Assembly (NCBI GenBank): GCA_905221605.1
Contig: CAJNDS010000194.1
Location: 1 to 62,000 of the forward strand
DNA: 62,000 nucleotides
Reading direction: 5' to 3'
Source of the DNA: Symbiodinium natans
Taxonomy: Eukaryota > Sar > Dinophyceae > Suessiales > Symbiodiniaceae
The translations under genes and the position numbers were made by a program. Shown here in pieces: positions 33,323 through 42,073 of this stretch. The notes under the pieces were generated by a model. It saw nothing but the letters and a program-made list of their open reading frames with translations, ran no database searches and was not told the origin of the DNA. How positions within the stretch are numbered: position 1 is the first letter of the stretch; the number at the start of each line of letters is the position of its first letter.

Positions 33323-35745
33323 GTCATTTCTACACTGAAGACCTGGAGCAGGTCCGGAGGGAGCTCCTGGCCGAGGGGCACTGCCCGAAGGTGGTCATGC
33401 GAAGCCTGAGCGAGTGGCGGTGCCTGCGGCTGAGGGTGCGGGGCGGCGAGGACTGCGTCATCTCCGCCTTCCACGAAGACCTGGATGTGCTGCAGGCCTG
33501 GATGGGGCGGCTGGGGCTCCCCTATTGCGGGCAGCGTCTGGCGGGCGCCGCGAGCGAGGTCTTCCTTCACCTTCTCAAGGCCCGCCGCGATCCGCCCGGA
33601 TCTCGGCAAGCCCTGCTCGCGGAGCAGGACCACCAGTGCAAGCTCTGCGCGGCCCCCATCACCGCAACCACGTGCGAGTTGGACCACATCGTCCCCGTGC
33701 ACCAGTCCTTCGCCGCACAGGCCCAGAACCTCCAGGCACTGTGCCTCGAGTGCCACCGGAACAAAACGGCCCTGGAGTCCTCGCACGCCACGACACTGGA
33801 GTCGCGCTTCAGCCGGCGGGCTTACGAGCAGTACGTGGAATCGCCTCGACTCCCGCCGCTCGTCTTCAAGCTCAACAGCCACAAGCCGGACCACATCTGC
33901 CACGGTATAGACGTGGTGCGGTGCCGCAAGAACGGTCTGGCCCATGCCAAGTTCCCGGCGCCCATCTTCTGCCCCAAGGACAACGTTGAGCAAGCCCGCG
34001 AAGGGCACCTGGCGGACCTGACCTACGTGAGGCTCCGGGAGGACGGGCGTTGGGCGGCGTTCAAGCAGCTCCCCTACGTGGGCCAGGGCTGGTACGCCAA
34101 GCCTGCGGTGGCCTACATGCTGGAAAAGGGCCTTGCGACATGGAGCGACTTCGTGTACAGCCTGGACGCCACGGCGCACGTGGACCAGGAGTCCGTGGCC
34201 CAGGCCCTGCAGAAAATGGAGGCGGCTTGGCCGGAGGGAGAGGAGCACTACGCGAAGCTGTCGGTGAATGCCCTAATCGGGCTGTGGGCACGCAACATGA
34301 ACCTCATCTACACCATGCGCACCAGCAACCACCAGTTCGACGGGTCCGGGTGCCAGCACCGGGAGCTGTTCCTGGACGCCGCGGGCGGGATGCACTGGGA
34401 TCACATCTACGTGACCCAGTTGTTGTCCAACCGGAGCTGCCGGCCTGTGCACGACTTCGTGATGGCCTCGGAGTACGTCGCCGTCTCCAGAATCCGGGAT
34501 GCACTCGCAACCGTGCCGTCGAGGTACCTGAAGGCCGTCAAAACGGACTGCGTCGTCTTCCAGGACCTGCCCAAAAAGTTCCAGGGCCTTGTGGACAGCC
34601 TGGTCCGCGAAAGGCATCCCGACGGCACGCCCGTGTACCGATGCGAGGAGGTCAAGGGCCTCGAAGGCCAGTATCGGATCCCCCGAATCGAGGCGGAGTG
34701 GATGTGCAACATTGACGCCTGGAAGGTCGCGGAGGACCCTGTGCTCCACTGCCTCGAGGGCGGGAGCCTGCTGCTGACCGGCTACCCGGGCACCGGGAAG
34801 ACCCACCTGGCGCGCCAGATCGTGACCGCCCTCCGGGAAGAAGGGTACAAGGTGAAGATCATCACGAAGACCCACTCCTCCGTGCAGAACTTTGGCATGC
34901 AGGCGGAGACGGCCGACCACTGGGTGCGGAGCACCGTCCGGAACGGCTACTGCAACATCGACTGGCTGGTGGTGGAGGAGATTACGCAGCTCGACACGGG
35001 GCTGTGGAACGACATCGCCTGCGTCTCCATGAACCGCAAAGTCAAGTTCCTGCTGCTTGGCGACTTCCGCCAGTTCCCCGCCGTCATGGACAACTTCGCA
35101 GGCACCCCGGTGCAGCGGGAGCTCAAGCACTGCCAGCTGCTCCACGACCTCACCGACGGCTGGCACCACGAGCTCACCGAGAACAGGAGGAGCGACCCGG
35201 GCATCTTCGACTTCCTCCGGTGGCTCCGGGTCGACGAGCCCCGGGAGCAGTCCCTGCCGGAAGCGGTCCGGGCGGCCCGGGAAAGGTTTCCGCGGCAAGG
35301 CGAGCCCGATGTCAGCCTGGTCATCTCCCACGCCCACCGCATCAGGATCAATGCGCGGGACAACCGTCGCCTGGCCCCGCCGGAAGCTGTGACGATCGAG
35401 TACACCGGCACTGGCCCGACGACCACCAACATGCCGCAGACCATGCGGGTCTGGCCCGGCCTGAAGCTCATCGGCGTCGGCGGCCGCGTGACCAAAGGCA
35501 TCTACGTGCATGTGGCCGAAGTGGGTCCCGAGAAGATCGTCTTGGACGGCGGCGACTCCTTCACCCACGCCGCCCTCCTGAAACACACCCGGCTGTGCCA
35601 CGCCATCACCTACGCCTCGTGTCAAGGCCTGACGCTCGAAGGGCGGGTTTTCCTATGCGACACCGAGAGTCCACACTTCACCCTCAAGCACCTCTATGTG
35701 GGGAGCAGCAGGGCCACCAGCAGCGAGCTCCTGAGCGTGCTCTAG
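33323..35745 (+). CDS. 3' part of viral replication protein: HNH nuclease, polymerase-B-like palm, PIF1-type helicase
   Basis: This is the viral portion of an 829-codon frame that now starts at 33,256 inside the LTR. In that numbering an HNH-type unit lies at about 128-170 (CKLC, ELDHIVPVH, CLECHRNK). GIDVVRCRKNGL (217-228), KLSVNALIG (334-342) and VKTDC (D431) resemble, weakly, polymerase-B motifs A, B and C. A superfamily-1 helicase follows: GYPGTGKT (509-516), VVEE (about 572-575), GDFRQFP (602-608), then TYASCQGLTLEG and LYVGSSRAT near the end, the PIF1 motif V/VI pattern. It would replicate viral DNA. It is separated from its 5' part (441 codons) by the retrotransposon. Its stop shares the four bases ctag with the stop of the opposing gene. 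Confidence 0.85.
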
Positions 35746-36350
35746 AACGGACACTGAAAGGCCGGGGCTTCGGCCTCTCTGAGCTGCAGGTCCGTCACTT
35801 CCATCAGAAGCCCACACTGACCCGACATGAGCCACACCTGGCGCAAATCTGCGCGCACCTTGCATTCCCGACCGGCCAGGTCGCCAGGATCCTCCAGCGG
35901 CTGCTGGTCAGCGTCCCAGAAGTGGACTCGGGACAAATCGACCTTGAGCTTGATGAAGCTGTTCCCGCGTGAGGAGGTCTTGAGGCAGGACACGAAGCGA
36001 CCCTCCACGTCCGACGCAGTGAGGTAGCGGCCGAAGATTTTAGAGTCGTGGAGGCATCGCTGGGTCAGCTGGCCCTTGATGTCCTTCTCGATCGCCTGCA
36101 GGTCTGCCTTGGCGGCCTCGTTCTGCTCGAGACACAGGGGGAGTCGCCGGGCTTCCGTCTCGCTGCCGTAGGGGCTGGGGCGCCACAACATGCGCAGCCA
36201 CTCGTGGGACCGCCAGGCCTCCGCGCACACCGGGAAGAACTTGCCGCCACGCTGGTTGGTCGTAAGCTCACCGAGCTTGAGTACCGTTTTGGGCTCCATC
36301 GCTCCTTCTTTTTTCACGACAAGAAAGAACATGCCGGCCACCGTCGCCAC
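35742..36350 (-). CDS. possible viral ssDNA-binding protein
   Basis: This is the only minus-strand viral gene. The frame has 202 codons; the first ATG is at 36,350, but the ATG at 36,299 (MEPKTVLKLGEL, 185 residues) is a more natural start and leaves 116 bp to the divergent methyltransferase gene, room for a two-way promoter. The C-terminal part (VRADLRQVWLMSGQCG then LLMEVTDLQL) resembles the end of small replication or ssDNA-binding proteins of algal DNA viruses; this is a family impression. The gene converges tail to tail with the replication gene, with overlapping stop codons. No break is seen. Confidence 0.55.
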   Translation of the reverse strand: MATVAGMFFLVVKKEGAMEPKTVLKLGELTTNQRGGKFFPVCAEAWRSHEWLRMLWRPSPYGSETEARRLPLCLEQNEAAKADLQAIEKDIKGQLTQRCLHDSKIFGRYLTASDVEGRFVSCLKTSSRGNSFIKLKVDLSRVHFWDADQQPLEDPGDLAGRECKVRADLRQVWLMSGQCGLLMEVTDLQLREAEAPAFQCPF

Positions 36351-36415
36351 CGCGGAGTGCGTGGTGGCCCTGGCGTGCTTGCTGGTCCTGTGGGCCTTTT
36401 CTTTTCCTTCAACAA

Positions 36416-37053
36416 ATGAGACTCCTGGAACTCTTCAGCGGCACGGGGTCGGTCGGACGTGCCTTCGCGGCCCGTGGCTGGGAGGTAACGAGTCTTGACA
36501 GCAACCCAAAAGCCAGCCCAACCATCTGCTCCGACATCCTGCAATGGGACTACAAGGCCTTCACTTCGACGCAGTGTGGGCCTCGCCCTGCTGCACCGAG
36601 TTCAGCATCGCACTCAAGAAGCGCCCCCGCAACCTGCCGCTCGGAGATGCCCTGGTGCTCAAGACCCTGGAGGTCATAGACTACCTCAAGCCTCGGTGGT
36701 GGGCCATCGAAAACCCGAGCACCGGGCGCCTCAAAACCCGCCCCTACATGCAAGGGCTGCACATGGACCGGGTCACGTACTGCAAGTACGGCTTCCGCTA
36801 CAAGAAGCCCACGGCCATCTGGCACAACTTGCCCTGGACCCCCTCCCAGGGGCCCTGCCGCAAGGGCGACCGCTGCGAGGCCTTCCAAGGAACTCGGCAC
36901 CCCGAGGCCGCGCAGCGAGGGCCCACCAAGGGGCGGCAGGGGAGCAACTCGCGGGACCAGCTCTACTCCATCCCGCCTGCGCTGTGCGACGAGATCGCCG
37001 CGAGCGCAACACTTGGGTTAAATGGGCAAGGTGCGTCTCTTCAAGACGCCTGA
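36416..37053 (+). pseudogene. cytosine-5 DNA methyltransferase, one frameshift
   Basis: The first frame (ATG at 36,416) gives the AdoMet-binding motif LELFSGTGSVGRAFAARG and continues to SDILQWDYKAF. About 36,550-36,575 the homology moves to the next frame, which reads FDAVWASPCCTEFS (the Pro-Cys active-site loop) and later WAIENPSTG, and runs to 37,053. Related algal proteins usually have a few residues between the two blocks, so a small deletion is likely; no slippery sequence for programmed shifting is evident. The end overlaps the ATPase start by 32 bp. Viral methyltransferases of this kind may protect or mark viral DNA. Confidence 0.8.
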
Positions 37054-37828
37054 GTACTCCGTCAAGCAGCCGCCTGACCCCGTGGTTTGCAAGCCCCCCG
37101 CCAACGGTATTTTGTGTGCTCCATCTGCAAGCGGAAAGACGGTACTCCTTGTGAGCATGATTTTGGAGCAATACCGGGGCTGCTTCGAGCGCATCTATAT
37201 CTTCTCGCCCTCGGTGGAGGTCGACTCTGCCTGGCAGCCTGTCAAGGATTACATCCGAGACGAGCTGGGCGTGAATACGGACCGGGAGCAGTGCTGGTGG
37301 GAGGATTGGGACGAGGGGGCGCTGCGGAAGATCATCGCGGACCAGAAGCGCATCACCCAGAAGAGCAAGGAGCTGGGCCTCAAAAAACTGTACTCGGTCT
37401 TGGTAGTTTTGGATGATCATGCCGATAATCCAGCTGTGCACCGCAAGACGGGAGATGGCGTTTTGGACACTCTGTTCATCAGGGGCAGACATTTTTGCAT
37501 CAACACCTGAGTCTCGACCCAGAAGCTGCGTCTTATGAGCTCCGCCGTGCGGGTCAACGTGATGTTCTACTGCGTCTTCCGGTTGCGAAACCAACTGGAG
37601 CTGGATGCCTTGGTGGAGGAGCTGAGCGCCATGCTCCCGAAAGAAACCCTCTACGCCATGTACGAGGAGGCCACCAGGGAGCCCTACAGCTTCTGGTTCG
37701 TTAACCTCCGCGCGCCCAAGGAAGACATGTTTTGGGTGCGCTTCGACCGGAAGTTCTTGCTAAATGGGGACGCTCCTGAGCCAGATGGCGGCCAAGTTGT
37801 TGGGGGGAGGCCCGATGTGCGAAAGTGA
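37022..37828 (+). pseudogene. A32-type (FtsK/HerA) genome-packaging ATPase with one in-frame TGA
   Basis: The ATPase would drive viral DNA into capsids. Walker A is APSASGKT (residues 33-40) and Walker B ends VLDDHAD (D131, D132). The frame meets TGA at 37,508-37,510 (codon 163), inside the conserved FIRGRHFCINT-stop-VSTQKLR stretch, where relatives have Trp; the change from TGG is one base. The same frame then continues with well-conserved VFRLRNQLELDALVEELSA up to 37,828 (268 residues in total if read through). The rest is undamaged, so the stop is recent, a sequencing error or recoded. The gene overlaps its neighbours on both sides. Confidence 0.88.
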
Positions 37829-38738
37829 GTGCAGCAACATAAGGTGCTGCACCAGCACGCAGGGCATCTACGACCCCAGCCACTGGCCCCCACCAGACAG
37901 GCCCCGGCAAACCTCCGACGGCTCCAACGCCAGCGAGTTCTCGGCGCGGCCCACCCGGTTTTTCAGGCGCCGTTCTAAAAAGGGCATGACGAGTATCTAC
38001 GTGGACTCGCGCCTCCGCGCGGAGGGCACGGACAGCAGCTTCTCCTTCGACATCGGTGAGAGTGTGCACATTCAATCCGGCGCCAAACTTGCGGTGTACA
38101 AGGTCCGCGTTGCTGACGCCTTTTTGAGCACGGACCGCGGGACGTTCTTGTACTGGGAGGACACGGTCGCCGGCACCCTGCATTACGCGGAGCTCCCGGT
38201 GGGGGCGTACACAGGGCCGCGATTGGCTGCGTGGATCAGCAGCAACTTCGCTTCCGCCAGCTACACCGCCGAGACAAATGAGCTCGACGTGACCTACGAC
38301 GGCGTGCGCCTCATCCTCAACGATGCCGAGCTCCGGCAACGCTTCCCAGGCACGGCCCCCTACCCGCCGGGCGCCTCGCCCAGCAAGCCCCTGTCCATCA
38401 ACCACCTCCTCGGCCCCAGCTACCTCACAGGCTCTGTGCAGCGCTTCGTCTTTGTGACGATGAATCCGTTCTCAGAACTGTACCTCAGGTGCCCAACACT
38501 GGCCAACGGGGAGACGACGGTGGGCCCGTTGGGGCACGACATCCTCTGCAAGATCGTCGTTTCGAAAGGCGTGGGCCACGTCATGGAGACCGAGACGTCA
38601 GAGGGGCACTGGGTTCAGCTGCACGGGCCCATAACCCTGCGTCAGTTGCGCTTCAAGCTCACCGACTACCAGGGCAACATCGTGAACACTCGAGGCACCA
38701 GCATTTCCTTTGTGGTTTTCCTCGACACCGAACGATAA
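37764..38738 (+). CDS. penton-like minor capsid protein
   Basis: The frame has 324 codons from the ATG at 37,764. ATGs at codons 8, 18 and 75 are alternatives; codon 75 (MTSIYVDSRLRAEGTDSSF) begins the part that resembles polinton-type penton proteins. The C-terminal part (ITLRQLRFKLTDYQGN, then SISFVVFLDTER) has the strand pattern and Asp-x-x-Gly turn common in single-jelly-roll pentons. The protein would fill the capsid vertices. It overlaps the ATPase gene by 65 bp if the first ATG is used. The frame is intact. Confidence 0.75.
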   Translation: MGTLLSQMAAKLLGGGPMCESECSNIRCCTSTQGIYDPSHWPPPDRPRQTSDGSNASEFSARPTRFFRRRSKKGMTSIYVDSRLRAEGTDSSFSFDIGESVHIQSGAKLAVYKVRVADAFLSTDRGTFLYWEDTVAGTLHYAELPVGAYTGPRLAAWISSNFASASYTAETNELDVTYDGVRLILNDAELRQRFPGTAPYPPGASPSKPLSINHLLGPSYLTGSVQRFVFVTMNPFSELYLRCPTLANGETTVGPLGHDILCKIVVSKGVGHVMETETSEGHWVQLHGPITLRQLRFKLTDYQGNIVNTRGTSISFVVFLDTER

Positions 38739-38758
38739 AAAAATAATTGGAAAAGAAA

Positions 38759-39166
38759 ATGGCTGAGGATGAACCCGCTCCTGTGGCCACCGAGCCCGCC
38801 GTGGCCGAGCCTCCCGCGCAGCCGGTGGTGGCCGAGCCTCCCGAGCCTGCCGAGCCTGCCGCGGTGGCCGAGCCGCCGACCGAGGCTCCTCAGAAAGCGC
38901 CCCAACCCAAACGGCGAGGGCGACCGCCAGGTTCGAAGAACAAGCCAAAGCCGCCCCCGACTGTGGCCGTGGCGGAGCTTCCGAAGCATGCTGAGCCGCC
39001 GACACCGGAGCCGCAGCAAGAGCCCCACCAGGAGCGAGCACAAGAGCCCCCGCCTGAGCCCCAGCAACCCGTGCGTATGACGCCCTCGGAGGCTCGCCGC
39101 GCCCGGCAGCTCTCGCGAGCCGACCGCTTCCATGAGCTCCTGCTCGCAAACACAATGGACTTGTAA
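38759..39166 (+). CDS. Pro/Glu/Ala-rich protein with AT-hook
   Basis: It has 135 residues from the ATG at 38,759. The N-terminal half is low-complexity Ala-Glu-Pro repeats (VAEPPEPAEPAA-like). A basic block KRRGRPPGSKNKPK at about residues 53-66 fits an AT-hook that binds the DNA minor groove. The C-terminus has a predicted short helix (SEARRARQLSRADRFHELLL). It may condense or tether viral DNA; that is inference. It starts 20 bp after the penton stop. Confidence 0.65.
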   Translation: MAEDEPAPVATEPAVAEPPAQPVVAEPPEPAEPAAVAEPPTEAPQKAPQPKRRGRPPGSKNKPKPPPTVAVAELPKHAEPPTPEPQQEPHQERAQEPPPEPQQPVRMTPSEARRARQLSRADRFHELLLANTMDL

Positions 39167-39172
39167 AAAGAG

Positions 39173-39505
39173 ATGATGCCCTTCCCCGAGCGGCGCAATG
39201 AGGCCGCGATGCTGCGGGCGTTTCACAAGCAGTATCCCAGCTACAACTTGACGCCGCTGCTCTACAAGCGGCAGCAGCAATTGATCGATGCTCGGGCCTT
39301 CAACGAGTGGCTGGCCAACCGGCGGCAGCGCCAGGAAGGCGAGGCCTATACGGATGAAGTGGGGCGTGCAGTCGACGCCGTTAACAGGAGGATCCCCCAG
39401 TTGAGGTGGGCCCCCGCCGAGCGGGCGGGCGTGCGTCGCGTGGCCCGCGATGTGGCTGCCGGGCGCAACACTAGCGACTCTGCGGTTTATGGCGGCCTCA
39501 TGTAA
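39173..39505 (+). CDS. viral protein of unknown function, 110 residues
   Basis: It starts 6 bp after the AT-hook gene's stop and ends 4 bp before the next start, so it is part of the packed plus-strand run. The sequence is basic and helical (FHKQYPSYNLTPLLYKRQQ, NEWLANRRQRQ), without a recognised motif. Position between the penton and major capsid genes suggests a structural or assembly role. Confidence 0.6.
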   Translation: MMPFPERRNEAAMLRAFHKQYPSYNLTPLLYKRQQQLIDARAFNEWLANRRQRQEGEAYTDEVGRAVDAVNRRIPQLRWAPAERAGVRRVARDVAAGRNTSDSAVYGGLM

Positions 39506-39509
39506 AGAC

Positions 39510-40826
39510 ATGGAGGAGCGGCGTGCGCACGGCTTCCGCGTACGGCCGTCATACTCACAGGTCCTGGGCTACATCGCTGAGGGCGAGCCCTTGCCCATCG
39601 ACCTCCCAAACCGCAATGCCAGCATCCTGACTTCCAGCCACTTCTGGCTGGACGACTATCCCCAGAGCTCCGAGCCCGAGCCAGCCCCGCTGCCCCACAC
39701 GACCGTGAACCCTGCAGCAGCCTACGAGGATGCCAATGAAGGGTATGATGGCGTGCCCTTCCCCCGCCGAGATTTCCTGCGCCCACGGCCCTTTGACATG
39801 GACAGCGAACCGGATTTTGGGGCCGTGGACCCCGGGCAGGCTCTAAGAAACGACGGGTTTCAGCCCCCAGCACCGCCAAGCTTCCTCAGCCGGATGCAGC
39901 AGGCTGAAGCCGCTGCGGGAGCTGCAGCTGGACTCGCGCGCTCTGCCTCTGCCATTGCGGGGCACGGACAAGACCTATACAATGCAGCGCGCAGGGGAAG
40001 GAACTGGATCGACCGGAACCTACGCATTCCGCGCACGCCCGAGGGCCTCGCGCCCCCGCAGGACGAAGTAGCTCCACCCCAAATCATCGGCCGGCCAAGT
40101 GAAGTGGAGCCGCTTCTGGAGCGGGCGGGACAGCGAGCCCAGGAGGTGGAGAGGGCGGCAGCCCGAGACATCGAGCAGTTCATGAGCGAGCAGGTGGCCG
40201 AGGCGGAGGCGACCGAGGGCTTCGCTTCCACCGCAGAAATGGCTGCGGGGGCTGCAGAAGCGGCAGGTGCTGCAGAGGCCGCAGCGGGTCCGGGCGCGCT
40301 TGCGCTGTTTGGCGAGGCAGCATTGGGCACCGCTGCGGGCATGGGAGCAGCGGCGGGGGGCTTGGCTGTGGCAGGCGGGGCGGCCGCACTCGTGGGAACC
40401 GCATGGGCACTGCACGGCGGCATGGTGGCGGCAGAGCACCTTTTGGGCTGGGGTGGAGGCGGAGGAACCGACACGGACGCCTCCCGACCCAGCTCGGCCC
40501 CCGACATCCAGACCTTGAATGGGATGCAGGAGTTTGGGGCGGAGCAGCACTTCCAGCTCCGGGAGCCACAGGCCTCACGGCAACGCCCGCAGTTTTACCG
40601 CATGGACACCGACAGCGAATCGGAGCCGCGGGCCCAGCCGCCCCCGCGCATGCAGGCTCGCCCCGCGAGGCCCACGCGCTTCCCCACGGGCTTGAACCCC
40701 GCTCCCTTGGCGCAGTCCTCGGGCAGCGAGTCCTCCCGCGGGCCTCGCATGCAGAGGCCGTCCCGCGCCGCACCGCCCCCGTCGTTCGAGGCGCTTCGAA
40801 GCGCGAGCGAGCCGGAGGCCGCGTGA
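39510..40826 (+). CDS. viral structural or membrane-active protein with long Ala/Gly hydrophobic stretch
   Basis: It has 438 residues from the ATG at 39,510 (MEERRAHGFRV). The longer frame from 39,450 overlaps the upstream gene and is not preferred. The N-terminal part is Pro-rich. Residues about 250-320 are Ala/Gly-rich and hydrophobic (GAAAGGLAVAGGAAALVGTA), enough for one or two membrane helices. The C-terminal 100 residues are polar, Arg/Pro/Ser-rich and probably disordered. Small-virus proteins with such a profile can be internal membrane-lytic or minor capsid proteins; this is inference. The gene ends 23 bp before the major capsid start. Confidence 0.6.
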   Translation: MEERRAHGFRVRPSYSQVLGYIAEGEPLPIDLPNRNASILTSSHFWLDDYPQSSEPEPAPLPHTTVNPAAAYEDANEGYDGVPFPRRDFLRPRPFDMDSEPDFGAVDPGQALRNDGFQPPAPPSFLSRMQQAEAAAGAAAGLARSASAIAGHGQDLYNAARRGRNWIDRNLRIPRTPEGLAPPQDEVAPPQIIGRPSEVEPLLERAGQRAQEVERAAARDIEQFMSEQVAEAEATEGFASTAEMAAGAAEAAGAAEAAAGPGALALFGEAALGTAAGMGAAAGGLAVAGGAAALVGTAWALHGGMVAAEHLLGWGGGGGTDTDASRPSSAPDIQTLNGMQEFGAEQHFQLREPQASRQRPQFYRMDTDSESEPRAQPPPRMQARPARPTRFPTGLNPAPLAQSSGSESSRGPRMQRPSRAAPPPSFEALRSASEPEAA

Positions 40827-40849
40827 ATCTTTCGCTACAAGTAAACAGT

Positions 40850-42067
40850 ATGGAGCAGGTAACTGCTGCCGTAAATGATGAGCTGATCCAGTCTTTGTCG
40901 TTTCGGTTGGAGACCTCCAACGTTAACTATGTGCAGAGCCGCAAAGACGTCCAGTACTACCCGAGCTCCCTGAGCGTCTTCACGCCGACCACGAGCCGCG
41001 TGCGCCGCATCCCGCTGACCAGCGGCATGGACTTCGTGGACGGCGAGAGCGTCAAGCTCGGCTTCACGGTGCGCAACACCTCCACCACGGCGACGCTGCA
41101 GCTCGCCTCGCCGGACCCGAGCTGTCTCATCGACCGCATCGAGGTCTTCGCGAACGGCACTCGCATCGAGGACATCTCCTATTACAACCGCTGCTCGTAC
41201 CTCTACAGCCTCCTGAAGAACGAGGAGTGGTGGCTGAACCGGCACATCCAGGGCTTCCTGGCGGACGGCGGGGGCCACGCCGAGGAGATCCCGGCCTCGG
41301 GCTCCCGCACCGTGCTCATGAGCCCGCACCTCATCGGGATCTTCAACTGCGGCAAAATGTTGCCCCCCGAGCTCGGCCTTGTTCTTCAAATCACCTTCTG
41401 CGACCCCACCGACGGGGCCCGCAACGTCAGCGGGAGCCAGGAGTACACCATCGAGAACGTGAAGCTCTACGCCTCCCAGGTGACCCTCGACTCCGCCCTT
41501 CGCGAGAGCTTCCAGAGGATCATGACCAGCGGCCGCAGCCTGGTTTTCAGCTTCCCGACGATGCACACGCAGCTCTCCAGCATCCCCGCAGGGTCCACCA
41601 GCTACAATACTACAATAGCACGGGCATTTACGAAATTGCTCGGCGCCTTTGTGACGTTCAACAAGACCACGGAGGACCACGTGGACAATTTCGAGTACCC
41701 TGGAGCGAATGCGAATCGGAACCTCAAGGGCCAGCTGCAGCTGGGTGCGTTGCAATATCCTAGGACGGCCAACGAGAGCATCGCCGAATGGCACCACTTT
41801 TTGGAGATCCTGGCGGGCACCTATGACTCCAAGCTTCGCAACATGCGCATCCGGGACAACCTCTACGGGAACACGCAGTTCATCGCGGCCTTCCCGGTGG
41901 AACGAGTGCCCAAGCATCCGCTCTCGGGCATCTCGACCCGCTCCGGCGACCTCTGTCGCTTCAGCTTCAGCAACATGGAGGCGGAGCGCGTGGACCAGTG
42001 CTTCGTGCACATGCTCTCCTACCAGCTCGTGACGCTCTCAGGAGCTGGGGTCAGTTCCCTCGACTAG
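40850..42067 (+). CDS. major capsid protein (double jelly-roll type)
   Basis: It has 405 residues from the ATG at 40,850 (MEQVTAAVNDELIQ); the frame is open far upstream, but that part overlaps the previous gene and is not viral-like. The N-terminal portion has the pattern of the first jelly roll (YYPSSLSVFTPTTSRVRRIP, LIDRIEVFANGTRIED). The centre (FSFPTMHTQLSSIPAG, then FTKLLGAFVTFNKT) and the end (IAAFPVERVPKHPLSG, LVTLSGAG) match polinton-like major capsid proteins as I know them. The frame is intact. The gene follows the membrane-like protein and precedes the fibre, forming a structural module. Confidence 0.87.
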   Translation: MEQVTAAVNDELIQSLSFRLETSNVNYVQSRKDVQYYPSSLSVFTPTTSRVRRIPLTSGMDFVDGESVKLGFTVRNTSTTATLQLASPDPSCLIDRIEVFANGTRIEDISYYNRCSYLYSLLKNEEWWLNRHIQGFLADGGGHAEEIPASGSRTVLMSPHLIGIFNCGKMLPPELGLVLQITFCDPTDGARNVSGSQEYTIENVKLYASQVTLDSALRESFQRIMTSGRSLVFSFPTMHTQLSSIPAGSTSYNTTIARAFTKLLGAFVTFNKTTEDHVDNFEYPGANANRNLKGQLQLGALQYPRTANESIAEWHHFLEILAGTYDSKLRNMRIRDNLYGNTQFIAAFPVERVPKHPLSGISTRSGDLCRFSFSNMEAERVDQCFVHMLSYQLVTLSGAGVSSLD

Positions 42068-42073
42068 TAAAAC

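Noticed and set aside
34273-35625. 450-codon antisense frame over the replication gene
   Set aside because: Shadow frame in GC-rich DNA, opposite the helicase motifs.
40403-40849. N-terminal extension of the capsid frame
   Set aside because: Overlaps the upstream gene and has no capsid similarity; the ATG at 40,850 fits.
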